From NCBI GenBank assembly GCA_945949085.1, contig CAMFDJ010000016.1:1-64000 (forward strand): DNA of 64,000 bases. Direction: 5' to 3'. Positions 17,289 through 25,952 of the stretch are shown piece by piece. The stretch is from an uncultured Lachnospiraceae bacterium (GTDB lineage: Bacteria; Bacillota; Clostridia; Lachnospirales; Lachnospiraceae). The notes under the pieces are model-generated. The model saw only the letters and a program-made list of their open reading frames with translations. It ran no database searches and was not told the origin of the DNA. A program made the translations under genes and the position numbers. Numbering within the stretch: the first letter of the stretch is position 1; each line of letters begins with the position of its first letter.

Positions 17289-17936
17289 TTATATCACATA
17301 CAGGTACATAAAGATGAAATGGCAAAAGCTTCCCCCCATGACAAACAGGTGAAAAATCTCATGGGAGCCGAAGTATTTGTGGCGCGCATTGAAAATAGGG
17401 AGCTTTAAGGCATAAATGACACCGCCGAGTGTGTAGATGATACCGCCTGCAAGGAGCCAGAGAAATGCATCTCTCGGCAGGGTATGCATGATTGGACCGA
17501 ATACGAAAAGACACATCCATCCCATTGCGATATAAATGAGGGAAGAAAACCATTTCGGGCATGTGATCCAAAAGAGTTTGATACCGATGCCGATAATAGC
17601 GATGCTCCATACTGCAGTAAGTAGCGGTATTCCCTGTGAAGGCTTCAAGATCAGAAGACATACAGGGGTATAAGAGCCTGCGATCAAAATGAAGATCATC
17701 GCATGGTCAAGTTTTCGCAGACGTTTGATGGCCTTTGCGGAGAGATTGGCACTGTGATAGGTGGCGCTGGCACCGTACAAAAGGATCATGCTGGTGATAA
17801 AAATGAGCATGGCTATCAGATAAAGACCACCCAGCCCCGCGGCTTTGAGTAATAACGGTACGGAAGCACCTGCTGCGAGCAGCATGGCAACAAAATGAGT
17901 GATGGCACTTCCCGGTTCGCGAATTGTTAATTGCAT
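17289..17936 (-). CDS. hemolysin III / PAQR family membrane protein
   Basis: A 215-residue membrane protein with seven predicted hydrophobic segments. The family's conserved residues are visible: 'EPGSAITHFVAMLLA' at the start, 'LYGASATYHSANLS' and 'LDHAMIFILIAGSYTP' in the middle, and 'IFHLFVMGGSFCHFIFMYLY' at the end, which supply the metal-binding-site histidines of PAQR proteins. Members have been linked to membrane-fluidity homeostasis and, historically, to haemolysis. It is transcribed opposite to its neighbours and alone. Confidence 0.92.
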   Translation of the reverse strand: MQLTIREPGSAITHFVAMLLAAGASVPLLLKAAGLGGLYLIAMLIFITSMILLYGASATYHSANLSAKAIKRLRKLDHAMIFILIAGSYTPVCLLILKPSQGIPLLTAVWSIAIIGIGIKLFWITCPKWFSSLIYIAMGWMCLFVFGPIMHTLPRDAFLWLLAGGIIYTLGGVIYALKLPIFNARHKYFGSHEIFHLFVMGGSFCHFIFMYLYVI

Positions 17937-18238
17937 AAAAAAGACCTCCCTTTGGTAAAATCTGCCTGGTGCAGATATTGGGTTTGCATGAATCGTAATG
18001 CGTGATAATCAGTCATAATAAGTAAGAATGAAAGTAATCAAAAGAAATCATGATACGTATCAATGTCTTACAAAACAGTGTATGCAAAAATATGAGAAAT
18101 ATACATCGAAACTTCACAATGTAGTTTTAAAAACTACTTGATGTGTTTTGATAGTAACGCAGATTATTTTGAATGTCAAGATAATTTTGTGAGTTTGCAA
18201 TGGTTGCAATGGTAATACAACAGAAATAGGAGAGAGAT
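17937..18238. other. divergent intergenic region
   Basis: 302 bp, AT-rich, between the divergent hemolysin III gene and a small forward gene. Promoters for both must lie here; I could not pick one with confidence. The clearest structure is a 17-bp palindrome at 18121-18137, listed separately. Confidence 0.6.
18121..18137. promoter_or_regulatory. 17-bp palindrome, possible operator
   Basis: GTAGTTTTAAAAACTAC is a perfect palindrome around one central base, in the divergent intergenic region about 100 bp before the next gene. It has the size and symmetry of a dimeric repressor site. No regulator can be named. Confidence 0.4.
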
Positions 18239-18505
18239 ATGTTTCGTATGTGGGGAAAAATCTGGAAAGACAATCATATGCTGCAGGATACGGTTATCTG
18301 TGATGCTTCGGAAAAAACGCGGACACAGAAGGTGTTTGCGGCAATTGATGAAATCATTATCCGGTTTGATCTGGGGAAACCGATCTGGCTTGACAAAACG
18401 GTCAGGGAATTTCAGCAGCACAGTCGTGCAAGATTTGATCAGGATAGTTTTGTCGAAGAGATTCCGTTTGATTATCTTGAGATTCAGATGATTGAAGAAG
18501 ATTAA
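18239..18505 (+). CDS. small conserved hypothetical protein
   Basis: An 88-residue soluble protein ('MFRMWGKIWKDNHMLQDTVI', 'DEIIIRFDLGKPIWLDKTV', ending 'EIQMIEED'). ATG follows TAGGAGAGAG with good spacing. No family name recognised. It lies 130 bp before the small alarmone synthetase. Confidence 0.75.
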   Translation: MFRMWGKIWKDNHMLQDTVICDASEKTRTQKVFAAIDEIIIRFDLGKPIWLDKTVREFQQHSRARFDQDSFVEEIPFDYLEIQMIEED

Positions 18506-18634
18506 GAAAGTAAGAGAATTCTAAAAAAACAGTGAAAAAACCGATTTTCGCGAAGAAGTATGATATGATGTGAGTAAGTACGATAGTGACAGAAAATCTG
18601 AGAGATATAGAGGAAACAGAAAGCAGGGCTTACT

Positions 18635-19321
18635 ATGGAATTTGTGCCAAATACTAGAGATGATATTGACAGCTGGAATGAGGTGCTCCTCGTCTACAAT
18701 TCAGCATTAAAGGAGATCGGAACAAAGCTTGAGATTCTGAATGATGAATTTCAGCATGTACATAAGTACAACCCGATTGAGCATATCAAGACAAGAATTA
18801 AATCGCCGGAGAGCATTGTAAAAAAGCTCAAAAAGCATGGCTATGAATCAACAGTTCAGAATATGGTGAAGTATGTGAATGATATTGCGGGTATCCGTGT
18901 CATCTGTTCCTTTACATCCGATATCTACCAGATTGCGGAGATGCTGATCAATCAAAATGACATCAAGGTCGTATCCGTCAAGGATTACATCTTAAATCCC
19001 AAGCCGAGCGGATATAAGAGCTATCACCTGATCGTCACGGTTCCGATCTTTTTGTCCGATCGCGTGGTGGATACGAAGGTGGAAATACAGATCCGTACGG
19101 TAGCGATGGATTTCTGGGCAAGTCTTGAGCATAAGATCCAGTACAAATTTGAGGGCAATGCGCCGGAACATATCAAGCGGGAGCTTGCGGTGTGTGCGCA
19201 GATGGTCTCCGAACTGGACGGCAAGATGCTTTCCTTAAATGAAGAAGTTCAGGAGCTGGTGATCAGGCAAAAACTGGAAAAGGAATCTGAGCGGAAAAAA
19301 GAAAAACAGAAAACGGAGTAA
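18635..19321 (+). CDS. relQ: small alarmone synthetase, RelQ/YjbM type (GTP pyrophosphokinase)
   Basis: A 228-residue single-domain RelA/SpoT-type synthetase that makes (p)ppGpp from ATP and GDP/GTP. It lacks the HD hydrolase and TGS domains of long Rel proteins. Synthetase motifs are 'HIKTRIKSPESIVKKLKKHG', 'VNDIAGIRVICSFTSDIYQI', 'PKPSGYKSYHLIV', 'VEIQIRTVAMDFWASLEHKIQ' (read in parts). The YK(S)YH and EIQIRT elements mark the catalytic site. A charged tail (EKESERKKEKQKTE) follows. The gene is flanked by its own terminator, so it is probably regulated alone. Confidence 0.93.
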   Translation: MEFVPNTRDDIDSWNEVLLVYNSALKEIGTKLEILNDEFQHVHKYNPIEHIKTRIKSPESIVKKLKKHGYESTVQNMVKYVNDIAGIRVICSFTSDIYQIAEMLINQNDIKVVSVKDYILNPKPSGYKSYHLIVTVPIFLSDRVVDTKVEIQIRTVAMDFWASLEHKIQYKFEGNAPEHIKRELAVCAQMVSELDGKMLSLNEEVQELVIRQKLEKESERKKEKQKTE

Positions 19322-19328
19322 ACCATGT

Positions 19329-19370
19329 ATCGCACGACAGTACCTATATATCTGTCGTGCGATTCTTTTG
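19329..19370 (+). terminator. strong intrinsic terminator after relQ
   Basis: A perfect 12-bp stem, ATCGCACGACAG (19329-19340) with CTGTCGTGCGAT (19352-19363), followed by a T-rich tract. Confidence 0.85.
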
Positions 19371-19754
19371 ATTCTTTTGATAGGAAATTTCTTCGGGATT
19401 TTCCTATTCGCAAGCGAGATTATTTATTAAAAATATGCCGGATAAAATGAGGAGTGCCGCGGAATCTTGCGACCCCGCGGCTATTATGAAAAAATTTATC
19501 TAATGTGAAATTCAAGATTGATGTTTGATTTATCTAAAGTATAACAATGGAATATGAACAAATTATGAACACCGTATGAAAAATGAGTTAATATCAACAA
19601 ATAAAAAGAGAAAAAACAAAAAAGTATGTGCAAAACGCACAAAAAACCTTGCCGGATAACGTGTTGTAAATAAAGGCAGAAAATGATAAAATGATGGAGA
19701 TATCAAACGCAATTGATACAACAGATCGCAGAACAAATTATCAGGAGGACTCTC
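19371..19754. other. AT-rich intergenic region with two further hairpins
   Basis: About 380 bp without a gene. A hairpin ATAGGAAA...TTTCCTAT lies at about 19379-19407, and a GC stem GCCGCGG/CCGCGGC at about 19456-19481. The rest is AT-rich with no open frame of note. The promoter of the next gene should be near its 3' end but no clear hexamers stand out. Confidence 0.5.
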
Positions 19755-20648
19755 ATGGATAACTTTATAGATAAACTGTCCAAAAGATTTAATGCAGGTG
19801 AAATCATTCATGCAAACGGAGAGGCGGAAGCCAGGGAAACAGAGCGGCTTCGTCAGCAGCTGGCGCAGTATGATCAGATTTTACAGGAAGTACGCCGTTT
19901 GAATTTAAAGACTGCCGAGATGTCAGAGCAGGTTTCTCAGATGCTTGCCAGCGGAATTGAACAGTTTGAATCCTATGCACAGAAGGAAATGTGGTCTTCC
20001 GAGGTAAAAGAATTGCTTGCAAAGCAGGCAACAGATCTGGAAGAGACAAAAACGCTTCTTGCAAGGCTTCAGGGCAGTATCAGCGATGAAGTGGAGAATA
20101 AGCTGACGGGAGTTGCCCTTCGGATCGACAACAGCGAATCTGCAGTGATCAAGGAAGTGACAGATGCGTCTTACCGCGTGGAAGCATCGATTAGCCAGCT
20201 GGGCGATGAGGTGACTGTTGTCAGACAGACAACGGAAAGCCGCCTGCGTGATCTGCAGCAGAGTATTGCAGACTCCGCTGCGCAGAGTGCGGGGACAGAT
20301 GCGATGGAACAGCTTCTTGCGCAAGGGTTCGAAAAGAGTGAAAAGACGATGGAGGAATCGGCAAAGCAGATCAAGGAGATGATTGTGAATCTCCGTCTCT
20401 ACCAGGATGAAGTGCGCAAGACAATCGAGGATTCTGTGCACAAGGAAGATGTCAAGGTGTATCGAAACGTGCAGGCAAACTTGTCAGAACAGCTGACAAA
20501 CCGGTTCCGCGATACGGCAGATCGGTTTGATGCACTGGAAAAAGAAGTGAAAAAGAGCAAAGGAAACAAAGCATTATTGATATTGACCTTCCTGCTTGCA
20601 GGTGCAAGTGTGGTACTGCAGGTCGTTTCAATGCTCGGTATCTTATAA
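19755..20648 (+). CDS. coiled-coil protein with C-terminal membrane anchor
   Basis: A 297-residue protein, mostly coiled coil (E, Q, K and A rich, about residues 20-265), ending in a hydrophobic segment 'ALLILTFLLAGASVVLQVVS' that should anchor it in the membrane with the long helical part in the cytoplasm. The ATG at 19755 follows AGGAGG (19743-19748); the frame is open from 19713. Family not recognised. Its stop overlaps the start of the flavin reductase-like gene by one base (TAATG), indicating translational coupling. Confidence 0.78.
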   Translation: MDNFIDKLSKRFNAGEIIHANGEAEARETERLRQQLAQYDQILQEVRRLNLKTAEMSEQVSQMLASGIEQFESYAQKEMWSSEVKELLAKQATDLEETKTLLARLQGSISDEVENKLTGVALRIDNSESAVIKEVTDASYRVEASISQLGDEVTVVRQTTESRLRDLQQSIADSAAQSAGTDAMEQLLAQGFEKSEKTMEESAKQIKEMIVNLRLYQDEVRKTIEDSVHKEDVKVYRNVQANLSEQLTNRFRDTADRFDALEKEVKKSKGNKALLILTFLLAGASVVLQVVSMLGIL

Positions 20649-21214
20649 TGGCAAAAGTAGAATTTAAACCGGGAAATATGTTGTATCCCCTGCCGGCGGT
20701 ACTTGTTTCCGTGGCAGATCAGCAGGGAAATGATAATCTGTTTACAGTGGCATGGACGGGGACAGTATGCTCTGACCCGGCGATGGTCTCTATATCGGTC
20801 AGACCCGAAAGATATTCTTATCACATGATCCGGGAGACAGGAGAGTTTGTCATCAATCTGACGACAGAGAAGCTTGCCTATGCAACCGATTTCTGTGGGG
20901 TGCGCAGCGGGCGCGACATTGACAAATGGAAGGAACTTGGACTGACAAAGCTTGCGTCAAAGGTTGTGAAGGCACCGCGCCTTCTGGAGAGTCCCGTCAA
21001 TATTGAGTGCAAGGTAGAGCAGGTGATTCCGCTTGGGACACATGACCTGTTTCTGGCACGAGTGGTGGCTGTCAGTGTGGATGATGCCTACATGGATGAG
21101 AGGGGAACCTTCCATCTGGAATCGGCAAAGCCGATTGTATATTCGCACGGGACTTACTTTACCATGGGAGAGCCCCTTGGAAAGTTCGGGTTCAGTGTAA
21201 AAAAGAAGAAGTAA
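20648..21214 (+). CDS. flavin reductase / flavoredoxin-like FMN-binding protein
   Basis: A 188-residue flavin reductase-like domain protein that would bind FMN and carry electrons. Family landmarks: 'PLPAVLVSVADQQGNDNLFT', 'AWTGTVCSDPAMVSISVRP', 'SYHMIRETGEFVINL', 'FCGVRSGRDIDKW'. Size is typical for flavoredoxin-type members of anaerobes. Electron donor and acceptor are unknown. Coupled by a TAATG overlap to the upstream coiled-coil membrane protein. Confidence 0.87.
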   Translation: MAKVEFKPGNMLYPLPAVLVSVADQQGNDNLFTVAWTGTVCSDPAMVSISVRPERYSYHMIRETGEFVINLTTEKLAYATDFCGVRSGRDIDKWKELGLTKLASKVVKAPRLLESPVNIECKVEQVIPLGTHDLFLARVVAVSVDDAYMDERGTFHLESAKPIVYSHGTYFTMGEPLGKFGFSVKKKK

Positions 21215-21225
21215 TCAGAAGGGAC

Positions 21226-21254
21226 TTTACAGAGGGCTTGTAAACTGCTAAAAT
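21226..21254 (+). promoter_or_regulatory. sigma-A-type promoter for the M23 peptidase gene
   Basis: TTTACA (21226-21231), a 17-bp spacer and TAAAAT (21249-21254), 42 bp before the start codon. Confidence 0.55.
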
Positions 21255-21295
21255 AATTTCCGTTACATGAAGAAACAGGATTCGAGAAGCTTACG

Positions 21296-22870
21296 ATGAA
21301 AATAACAAAGTATTACAGACATGTGAAAATCACATATTTGAGAATGGCGGCTTTGATTATCATGATAAGCTTTTTTTTATTGCCAAATTATGTGAAGGTA
21401 CAGAGCACCGGAGATAATGTCTTTGATATTTCGGTAAACGGAACCTATGTAGGATGTATTTCCAAGGTGGAAAAGGCTGAAAAGCTTTTGTGGCGTGCCA
21501 GACGGCAGCTGGCAAAGGAGACAGACGGTATGCTCCTGACAACCGCTGATCTGACTGCTGTCGGCAGAGAAACCTATTTTGTGAACTTCACGGCAAAGAA
21601 AGAAATGCTTGGAAATATGAAGCAGGCGCTTCTGACTGAGAAACAGGATGCCAAAAGCCCGGCGTACACAATCAAGATCAATCAGCTCATGGTCAGCTTA
21701 AAGACGATTGATGAGGTGGAGCAGGTATTGCAGGCGGCGCTTGATGCGTATCAGGATACCAAGCAGTTTGTGGTTTCCTTAGGACCTGATGCCGACAGAG
21801 AGCTCAATGTACTGACTGCGCAGACGAAAGCGACAGAGGAAATCAGGCAGGAGGAATCGGTTCCGCCGGTGCTTGACGCAGGTGTTTCCCTTGCACTGTC
21901 TGACATGCTGAAGGATGTACAGGCAGCGGGAGAAAAAGACTTTGATGATTTTGATTACGGACTGAAACAGATTGCTTATGAGGACAAGGTTGAGATCGTT
22001 GAGGCATATCTGCCGCGGGATCAGATCGTCACCGTGGAGGAAGCGGTCTCACTTGTCACACAGCTGCAGGAAAAAGAGATCATTTATGAAGTGGTGGCGG
22101 GAGATACGCTCTCTGAGATTGCCATCAATAACAATATTCCGCTCGACAAGGTGATCGCACTCAACGAGAATCTGGAGGATGAGAACTCCTTGATCCGCGT
22201 CGGCGATGAACTGAAAATGACTGAGCCGGAGCCCGAGCTTTCCGTCACATGGCAGGAAGAATTGTATTATGAGGAAGATTACGAGGCGGAGATTGAGTAT
22301 GTTTACAACGATGACTGGTATACCACGGATACCAAGGTGTTGCAGCAACCGTCTGCGGGACACCGTAAAGTTGCGGCATTAAAAACGTACCATAATGAAA
22401 AAGAAATCTCCACGGAGATTTTAAAGGAAGAGATTACGGTGGCTGCCGTGCCCAAGATCATTGAGAAGGGCACAAAAATCCCACCCACTTATATCAAGCC
22501 GATCTCAGGCGGCAGACTTTCCTCCCGATTTGGCCGCAGGAAAGCGCCGAAGAAGGGCGCGTCCACCTACCACAGAGGTGTCGACTGGGCAACACCTGTC
22601 GGAACGGCTGTCGTGGCCTCCAGCGGTGGAACGGTTGCCAAGGCAGGCTGGGGAAGCGGCTATGGTTATGTGGTTTATTTAAACCATGCCGATGGCAGAC
22701 AGACCAGATACGGACACTTAAGCAAGGTGCTTGTAAAGCCCGGACAACAGGTGTCACAGGGACAGAAGATTGCACTTTCCGGAAATACCGGAAGAAGTAC
22801 GGGACCGCATCTGCACTTTGAAATTCTGATCGGCGGTTCTCAGGTCAATCCGCTGGAGTACCTGAACTGA
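21296..22870 (+). CDS. LysM-G5-M23 cell-wall metallopeptidase
   Basis: A 524-residue exported peptidoglycan endopeptidase. Residues about 17-35 are an N-terminal membrane anchor ('MAALIIMISFFLLPNYV'). A long helical region is followed by a LysM domain (about 262-308, 'YEVVAGDTLSEIAINNNIPL'), a G5 domain (about 325-400) and the M23 peptidase domain (about 400-523). Zinc ligands of M23 are present: His and Asp in 'YHRGVDWATP', and 'GPHLHFEI' for the HxH motif; 'RYGHLSKV' supplies the other catalytic His. It would hydrolyse cross-links in the cell wall at the cell surface. Confidence 0.92.
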   Translation: MKITKYYRHVKITYLRMAALIIMISFFLLPNYVKVQSTGDNVFDISVNGTYVGCISKVEKAEKLLWRARRQLAKETDGMLLTTADLTAVGRETYFVNFTAKKEMLGNMKQALLTEKQDAKSPAYTIKINQLMVSLKTIDEVEQVLQAALDAYQDTKQFVVSLGPDADRELNVLTAQTKATEEIRQEESVPPVLDAGVSLALSDMLKDVQAAGEKDFDDFDYGLKQIAYEDKVEIVEAYLPRDQIVTVEEAVSLVTQLQEKEIIYEVVAGDTLSEIAINNNIPLDKVIALNENLEDENSLIRVGDELKMTEPEPELSVTWQEELYYEEDYEAEIEYVYNDDWYTTDTKVLQQPSAGHRKVAALKTYHNEKEISTEILKEEITVAAVPKIIEKGTKIPPTYIKPISGGRLSSRFGRRKAPKKGASTYHRGVDWATPVGTAVVASSGGTVAKAGWGSGYGYVVYLNHADGRQTRYGHLSKVLVKPGQQVSQGQKIALSGNTGRSTGPHLHFEILIGGSQVNPLEYLN

Positions 22871-23008
22871 TTTTAGCGGCAATTAACCCGCAGCATGATA
22901 TGCGGATGTGCAATCTGTCATGGCGAAATCGATTGATCGGCAGATGTTTGAGTAATAATGTGTAAGAAAAAAATGTTTTTCTATAGTCAGATTTCATATA
23001 TTTGCCGA

Positions 23009-23038
23009 TTTACAAAGGGATAGCATCTGGTATATAAT
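23009..23038 (+). promoter_or_regulatory. sigma-A-type promoter for murA
   Basis: TTTACA (23009-23014), an 18-bp spacer and TATAAT (23033-23038), 38 bp before the murA start. Confidence 0.65.
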
Positions 23039-23076
23039 AAAAAAGTATATGGAAAACACTAATTTTGAGGTGTGTA

Positions 23077-24369
23077 ATGGAACAATATGTGATCAAAGGT
23101 GGTAATCCGCTTGTTGGCGAGGTCGAGATCGGCGGCGCTAAGAATGCGGCTCTGCCGATTCTGGCAGCAGTTGTCATGACGGATGAAACCGTAAAAATAG
23201 AGAATATACCCGATGTGCGTGACACAAATGTCCTGATGCAGGCGATGGAGGAAATCGGTGTCCATGTGGAACATCTCGACCGCCATACGGTCAAGATGAA
23301 TGCATCACAGATTCGGGATCTTGTTGTAGATAACGATTATATCAAAAAGATTCGTGCATCCTATTATCTGATCGGTGCACTCCTTGGAAAATACAGAAGG
23401 GCGGAGGTGGCTTTGCCCGGCGGCTGTAATATCGGCAGTAGACCGATTGACCAGCATATCAAAGGCTTTAAGGCACTTGGTGCAGATGTCCGCATCGCGC
23501 ATGGCAAGATTGTTGCCACAGCGGAGAAGCTGACGGGCGGACATATTTATATGGACGTGGTTTCCGTCGGTGCGACGATCAATGTTCTGATGGCAGCAGT
23601 CCTTGCGGAGGGACAGACGATCATTGAAAATGCAGCCAAGGAACCGCATGTGGTAGATCTGGCTAACTTTTTAAACAGCATGGGAGCCAATATCAAGGGC
23701 GCCGGAACGGATGTTATTCGTATCAAAGGCGTACAGCGTCTGCATGGTACAGAATATTCCGTGATTCCGGATCAGATTGAGGCCGGTACATTTATGTTTG
23801 CAGCAGCAGCAACCAAGGGAGATGTGACAGTCAAGAACGTCATTCCCAAACACTTAGAATCTATCAGCGCCAAGCTGATTGAGATTGGCTGTGAGATCGA
23901 AGAGTCGGATGATGCGGTGCGTGTGGTAGCTTCAAAACCGCTTTCCCACACACATGTAAAGACACTTGCATATCCGGGATTTCCGACGGATATGCAGCCA
24001 CAGATTACTGTGACACTTGCTCTTTCCAAGGGAACCAGTATTGTAACGGAAAGTATTTTCGAAAACAGATTCAGATATGTGGACGAGCTTGCCAAGATGG
24101 GGGCTACGATTAAGGTAGAAGGCAATACAGCCATCATTGATGGCGTTGAGAAATATACGGGAGCGCACCTTAGTGCCCCGGATCTGCGTGCCGGCGCAGC
24201 GCTTGTGATAGCAGGTCTGGCGGCAGAGGGTTATACCGTTGTGGATGACATCATTTACATCCAGAGAGGGTACGAGGACTTCAGCAAGAAGCTGCAGGGA
24301 CTCGGCGCACAGATTGAAAAGGTGAAAACCGACAAAGAAGTGCAGAAGTTTAAATTGAAGATTGGTTGA
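23077..24369 (+). CDS. murA: UDP-N-acetylglucosamine 1-carboxyvinyltransferase
   Basis: A 430-residue enolpyruvyl transferase that performs the first committed step of peptidoglycan synthesis, moving enolpyruvate from PEP to UDP-GlcNAc. The N-terminal 'GGNPLVGEVEIGGAKNAALP' is characteristic; the catalytic loop 'LPGGCNIGSRPIDQHIKG' carries the active-site Cys at residue 117, where fosfomycin-sensitive enzymes have it. Closing motifs 'PGFPTDMQPQ' and 'DLRAGAALVIAGLAAEG' are present. Start: ATG at 23077 with TGAGGTG upstream; a TTG at 23065 is possible but less likely. Gram-positive genomes often have a second copy elsewhere. Confidence 0.95.
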   Translation: MEQYVIKGGNPLVGEVEIGGAKNAALPILAAVVMTDETVKIENIPDVRDTNVLMQAMEEIGVHVEHLDRHTVKMNASQIRDLVVDNDYIKKIRASYYLIGALLGKYRRAEVALPGGCNIGSRPIDQHIKGFKALGADVRIAHGKIVATAEKLTGGHIYMDVVSVGATINVLMAAVLAEGQTIIENAAKEPHVVDLANFLNSMGANIKGAGTDVIRIKGVQRLHGTEYSVIPDQIEAGTFMFAAAATKGDVTVKNVIPKHLESISAKLIEIGCEIEESDDAVRVVASKPLSHTHVKTLAYPGFPTDMQPQITVTLALSKGTSIVTESIFENRFRYVDELAKMGATIKVEGNTAIIDGVEKYTGAHLSAPDLRAGAALVIAGLAAEGYTVVDDIIYIQRGYEDFSKKLQGLGAQIEKVKTDKEVQKFKLKIG

Positions 24370-24393
24370 GAGTTGGAATCAGATAAACCGAAT

Positions 24394-24430
24394 AAAAAAG
24401 GAAGTCGTAATGATACGGCTTCCTCTTTTT
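24394..24430. terminator. bidirectional terminator between murA and the HD-GYP gene
   Basis: Stem GGAAGTCGT (24400-24408) / ACGGCTTCC (24415-24423), one GU-type pair, with an A run before and a T run after, so it can serve both convergent genes. Confidence 0.8.
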
Positions 24431-24450
24431 TAAGTGATTCATTAGTTATC

Positions 24451-25566
24451 TCACAATATTTCTACAATTGACAACCCTTTCTCCTTCTGCAGATCGACGA
24501 ATTCCTCTCCGACCTTTACGAGTGGTTTGGAGAAGGCGTTTTTGTTGACCATTACAATGTCTCCCTCGCGTCCGTCACTGAGGCGCACGCGGTTTTTGAT
24601 ATAGGTCAGCACAACATTTTCAAGGAAACAGAGGATGTACTCTGTTTCATAGCGCTGCAAGCCTTCCTTTTCAAAAATCTCGATGACGGTAAAGGGGCAG
24701 AGCGGACCACGGTAAACTCTCGCGGCAGTCATGGCATCGTAGACATCGGCGATGGCAACGATCTTGGCAAATTTATCAATCTTGTCTGCCTTGACACCGA
24801 GCGGATAGCCGCCGCCATCACATCTCTCGTGATGCATCAATGCGGAGAGCTTGATGTGATCGTTGACATTTTGCTTTAGTAAAATATTGTATCCTTGGAC
24901 GGTATGTGTCTTAACCACTTTATATTCTTCGTTCGTCAGCTTATCCGGTTTCTTGATGATCTCGTCCGGGATAGCCAGCTTGCCGATATCATGAAACAGA
25001 CCGCACAGCGTGGCCATCTCAACATCTTCCTCCGAAAAATGAAGCCACTGGGCAAGAATGCGGCAGATCAGGGAAACATTCATCATGTGGGCATAGGTCA
25101 GATCATCATATTGCCGCATGTGATGCAGCATACTGAAGAAGCTGAAATTGCCGTTGCTCTTATTGAATACCCTTGTGGTCTGTTCCAAGGATGCCTTGAC
25201 ATCAATGGGAGCACCCTTTTCCACAATATCATTGATACTGCCCCTCAGTTCGTCAATGGACTGTTCGAAGTTCGCTTTGAACTCCTTGAACTGCGGACTG
25301 TTTTGAATCTGCTCGGAATAGGTGAGGCTCTGATTGTCTGCACCCTTTTCGGGTTGCGAACCGGCATCGGAAGGGGTCTGTGCTGCGGGGCCTTGCGCCG
25401 GTTCATCGTGGATTCTCACACTCATGATGGAATAGAATTCCAGTCTCGTAATGATCTTGTCTGTCAAGGGTGTATTCTTGGCAACGATCAACTGATTATT
25501 ATAGGTGAAAATGTCTTCTGCAGTGACCATGCCCGGCACCAGATTAGCTAAACTTACTCGTTTCAT
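24451..25566 (-). CDS. HD-GYP domain protein (cyclic-di-GMP phosphodiesterase-like)
   Basis: A 371-residue cytoplasmic protein. The N-terminal 60 residues are a conserved small domain seen before clostridial HD-GYP proteins ('LVPGMVTAEDIFTYNNQLIV'). The HD-GYP domain (about 160-340) has 'LFHDIGKLAIPDEIIKKP' and 'HHERCDGGGYPLGV'; the HD doublet and DGxGYP motif are intact (here DGGGYP), so it should hydrolyse cyclic di-GMP or a related cyclic dinucleotide. Start chosen at the ATG ending at 25566. A strong promoter lies about 55 bp upstream on the reverse strand. Confidence 0.9.
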   Translation of the reverse strand: MKRVSLANLVPGMVTAEDIFTYNNQLIVAKNTPLTDKIITRLEFYSIMSVRIHDEPAQGPAAQTPSDAGSQPEKGADNQSLTYSEQIQNSPQFKEFKANFEQSIDELRGSINDIVEKGAPIDVKASLEQTTRVFNKSNGNFSFFSMLHHMRQYDDLTYAHMMNVSLICRILAQWLHFSEEDVEMATLCGLFHDIGKLAIPDEIIKKPDKLTNEEYKVVKTHTVQGYNILLKQNVNDHIKLSALMHHERCDGGGYPLGVKADKIDKFAKIVAIADVYDAMTAARVYRGPLCPFTVIEIFEKEGLQRYETEYILCFLENVVLTYIKNRVRLSDGREGDIVMVNKNAFSKPLVKVGEEFVDLQKEKGLSIVEIL

Positions 25567-25618
25567 GGAATCCCCTTTTGTATATCATGTGCAAAAAATC
25601 AAGAAAAAAGATGTATTT

Positions 25619-25647
25619 ATTATAAAATTGTTGCAAATAAATGTCAA
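25619..25647 (-). promoter_or_regulatory. sigma-A-type promoter for the HD-GYP gene
   Basis: On the reverse strand: TTGACA (complement of 25642-25647), 17-bp spacer, TATAAT (complement of 25619-25624). Both hexamers match consensus exactly. Confidence 0.8.
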
Positions 25648-25692
25648 TCGGTACGCACCAATATGTTCCGGGGCGATGCCGTTATGTTTTTC

Positions 25693-25721
25693 TTGACGAT
25701 ATTCGGTATATGGGGTATAGT
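25693..25721 (+). promoter_or_regulatory. sigma-A-type promoter for the SAM riboswitch-metK unit
   Basis: TTGACG (25693-25698), 17-bp spacer, TATAGT (25716-25721), about 40 bp before the riboswitch aptamer. Confidence 0.7.
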
Positions 25722-25764
25722 CTAAATGTAACAAACACAATAAAATAAATATAGGTAAAATTCT

Positions 25765-25862
25765 CTCTTATTCAGAGTGGTGGAGGTACATAGGACCTGT
25801 GAAGCCACGGCAACCCCCGCAAGGGAAGGTGCCAACCTGAGCGAATCATCGAACAATAAGAG
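25765..25862 (+). promoter_or_regulatory. SAM-I (S-box) riboswitch aptamer
   Basis: The S-box consensus is clear: P1 5' arm CTCTTATT (25765-25772) pairs perfectly with AATAAGAG (25855-25862); inside are AGAGTGGTGGAGG, a hairpin with GGACC, 'GAAGCCACGGCAACC', the CCCCGCAAGGG stem and 'AAGGTGCCAACCTG'. It lies directly upstream of metK, the SAM synthetase, as expected. Binding of SAM should stabilise P1 and lower metK expression. Confidence 0.95.
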
Positions 25863-25884
25863 GACTTATTTTATGAAATGTAAT

Positions 25885-25910
25885 GGGTCCGCATATTGCG
25901 GACCCTTCTT
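25885..25910 (+). terminator. riboswitch-associated terminator
   Basis: Stem GGGTCCGCA (25885-25893) / TGCGGACCC (25897-25905) followed by TTCTT. It is the expected expression platform of the SAM riboswitch, but its U tract is weak and overlap with the P1 3' arm is limited (GGAC 25862-25865 can pair with GTCC 25887-25890). Confidence 0.7.
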
Positions 25911-25952
25911 AGTGAATGAGAGAAGAGAAAACCTAAGAGAAAGGAGCCAGAA

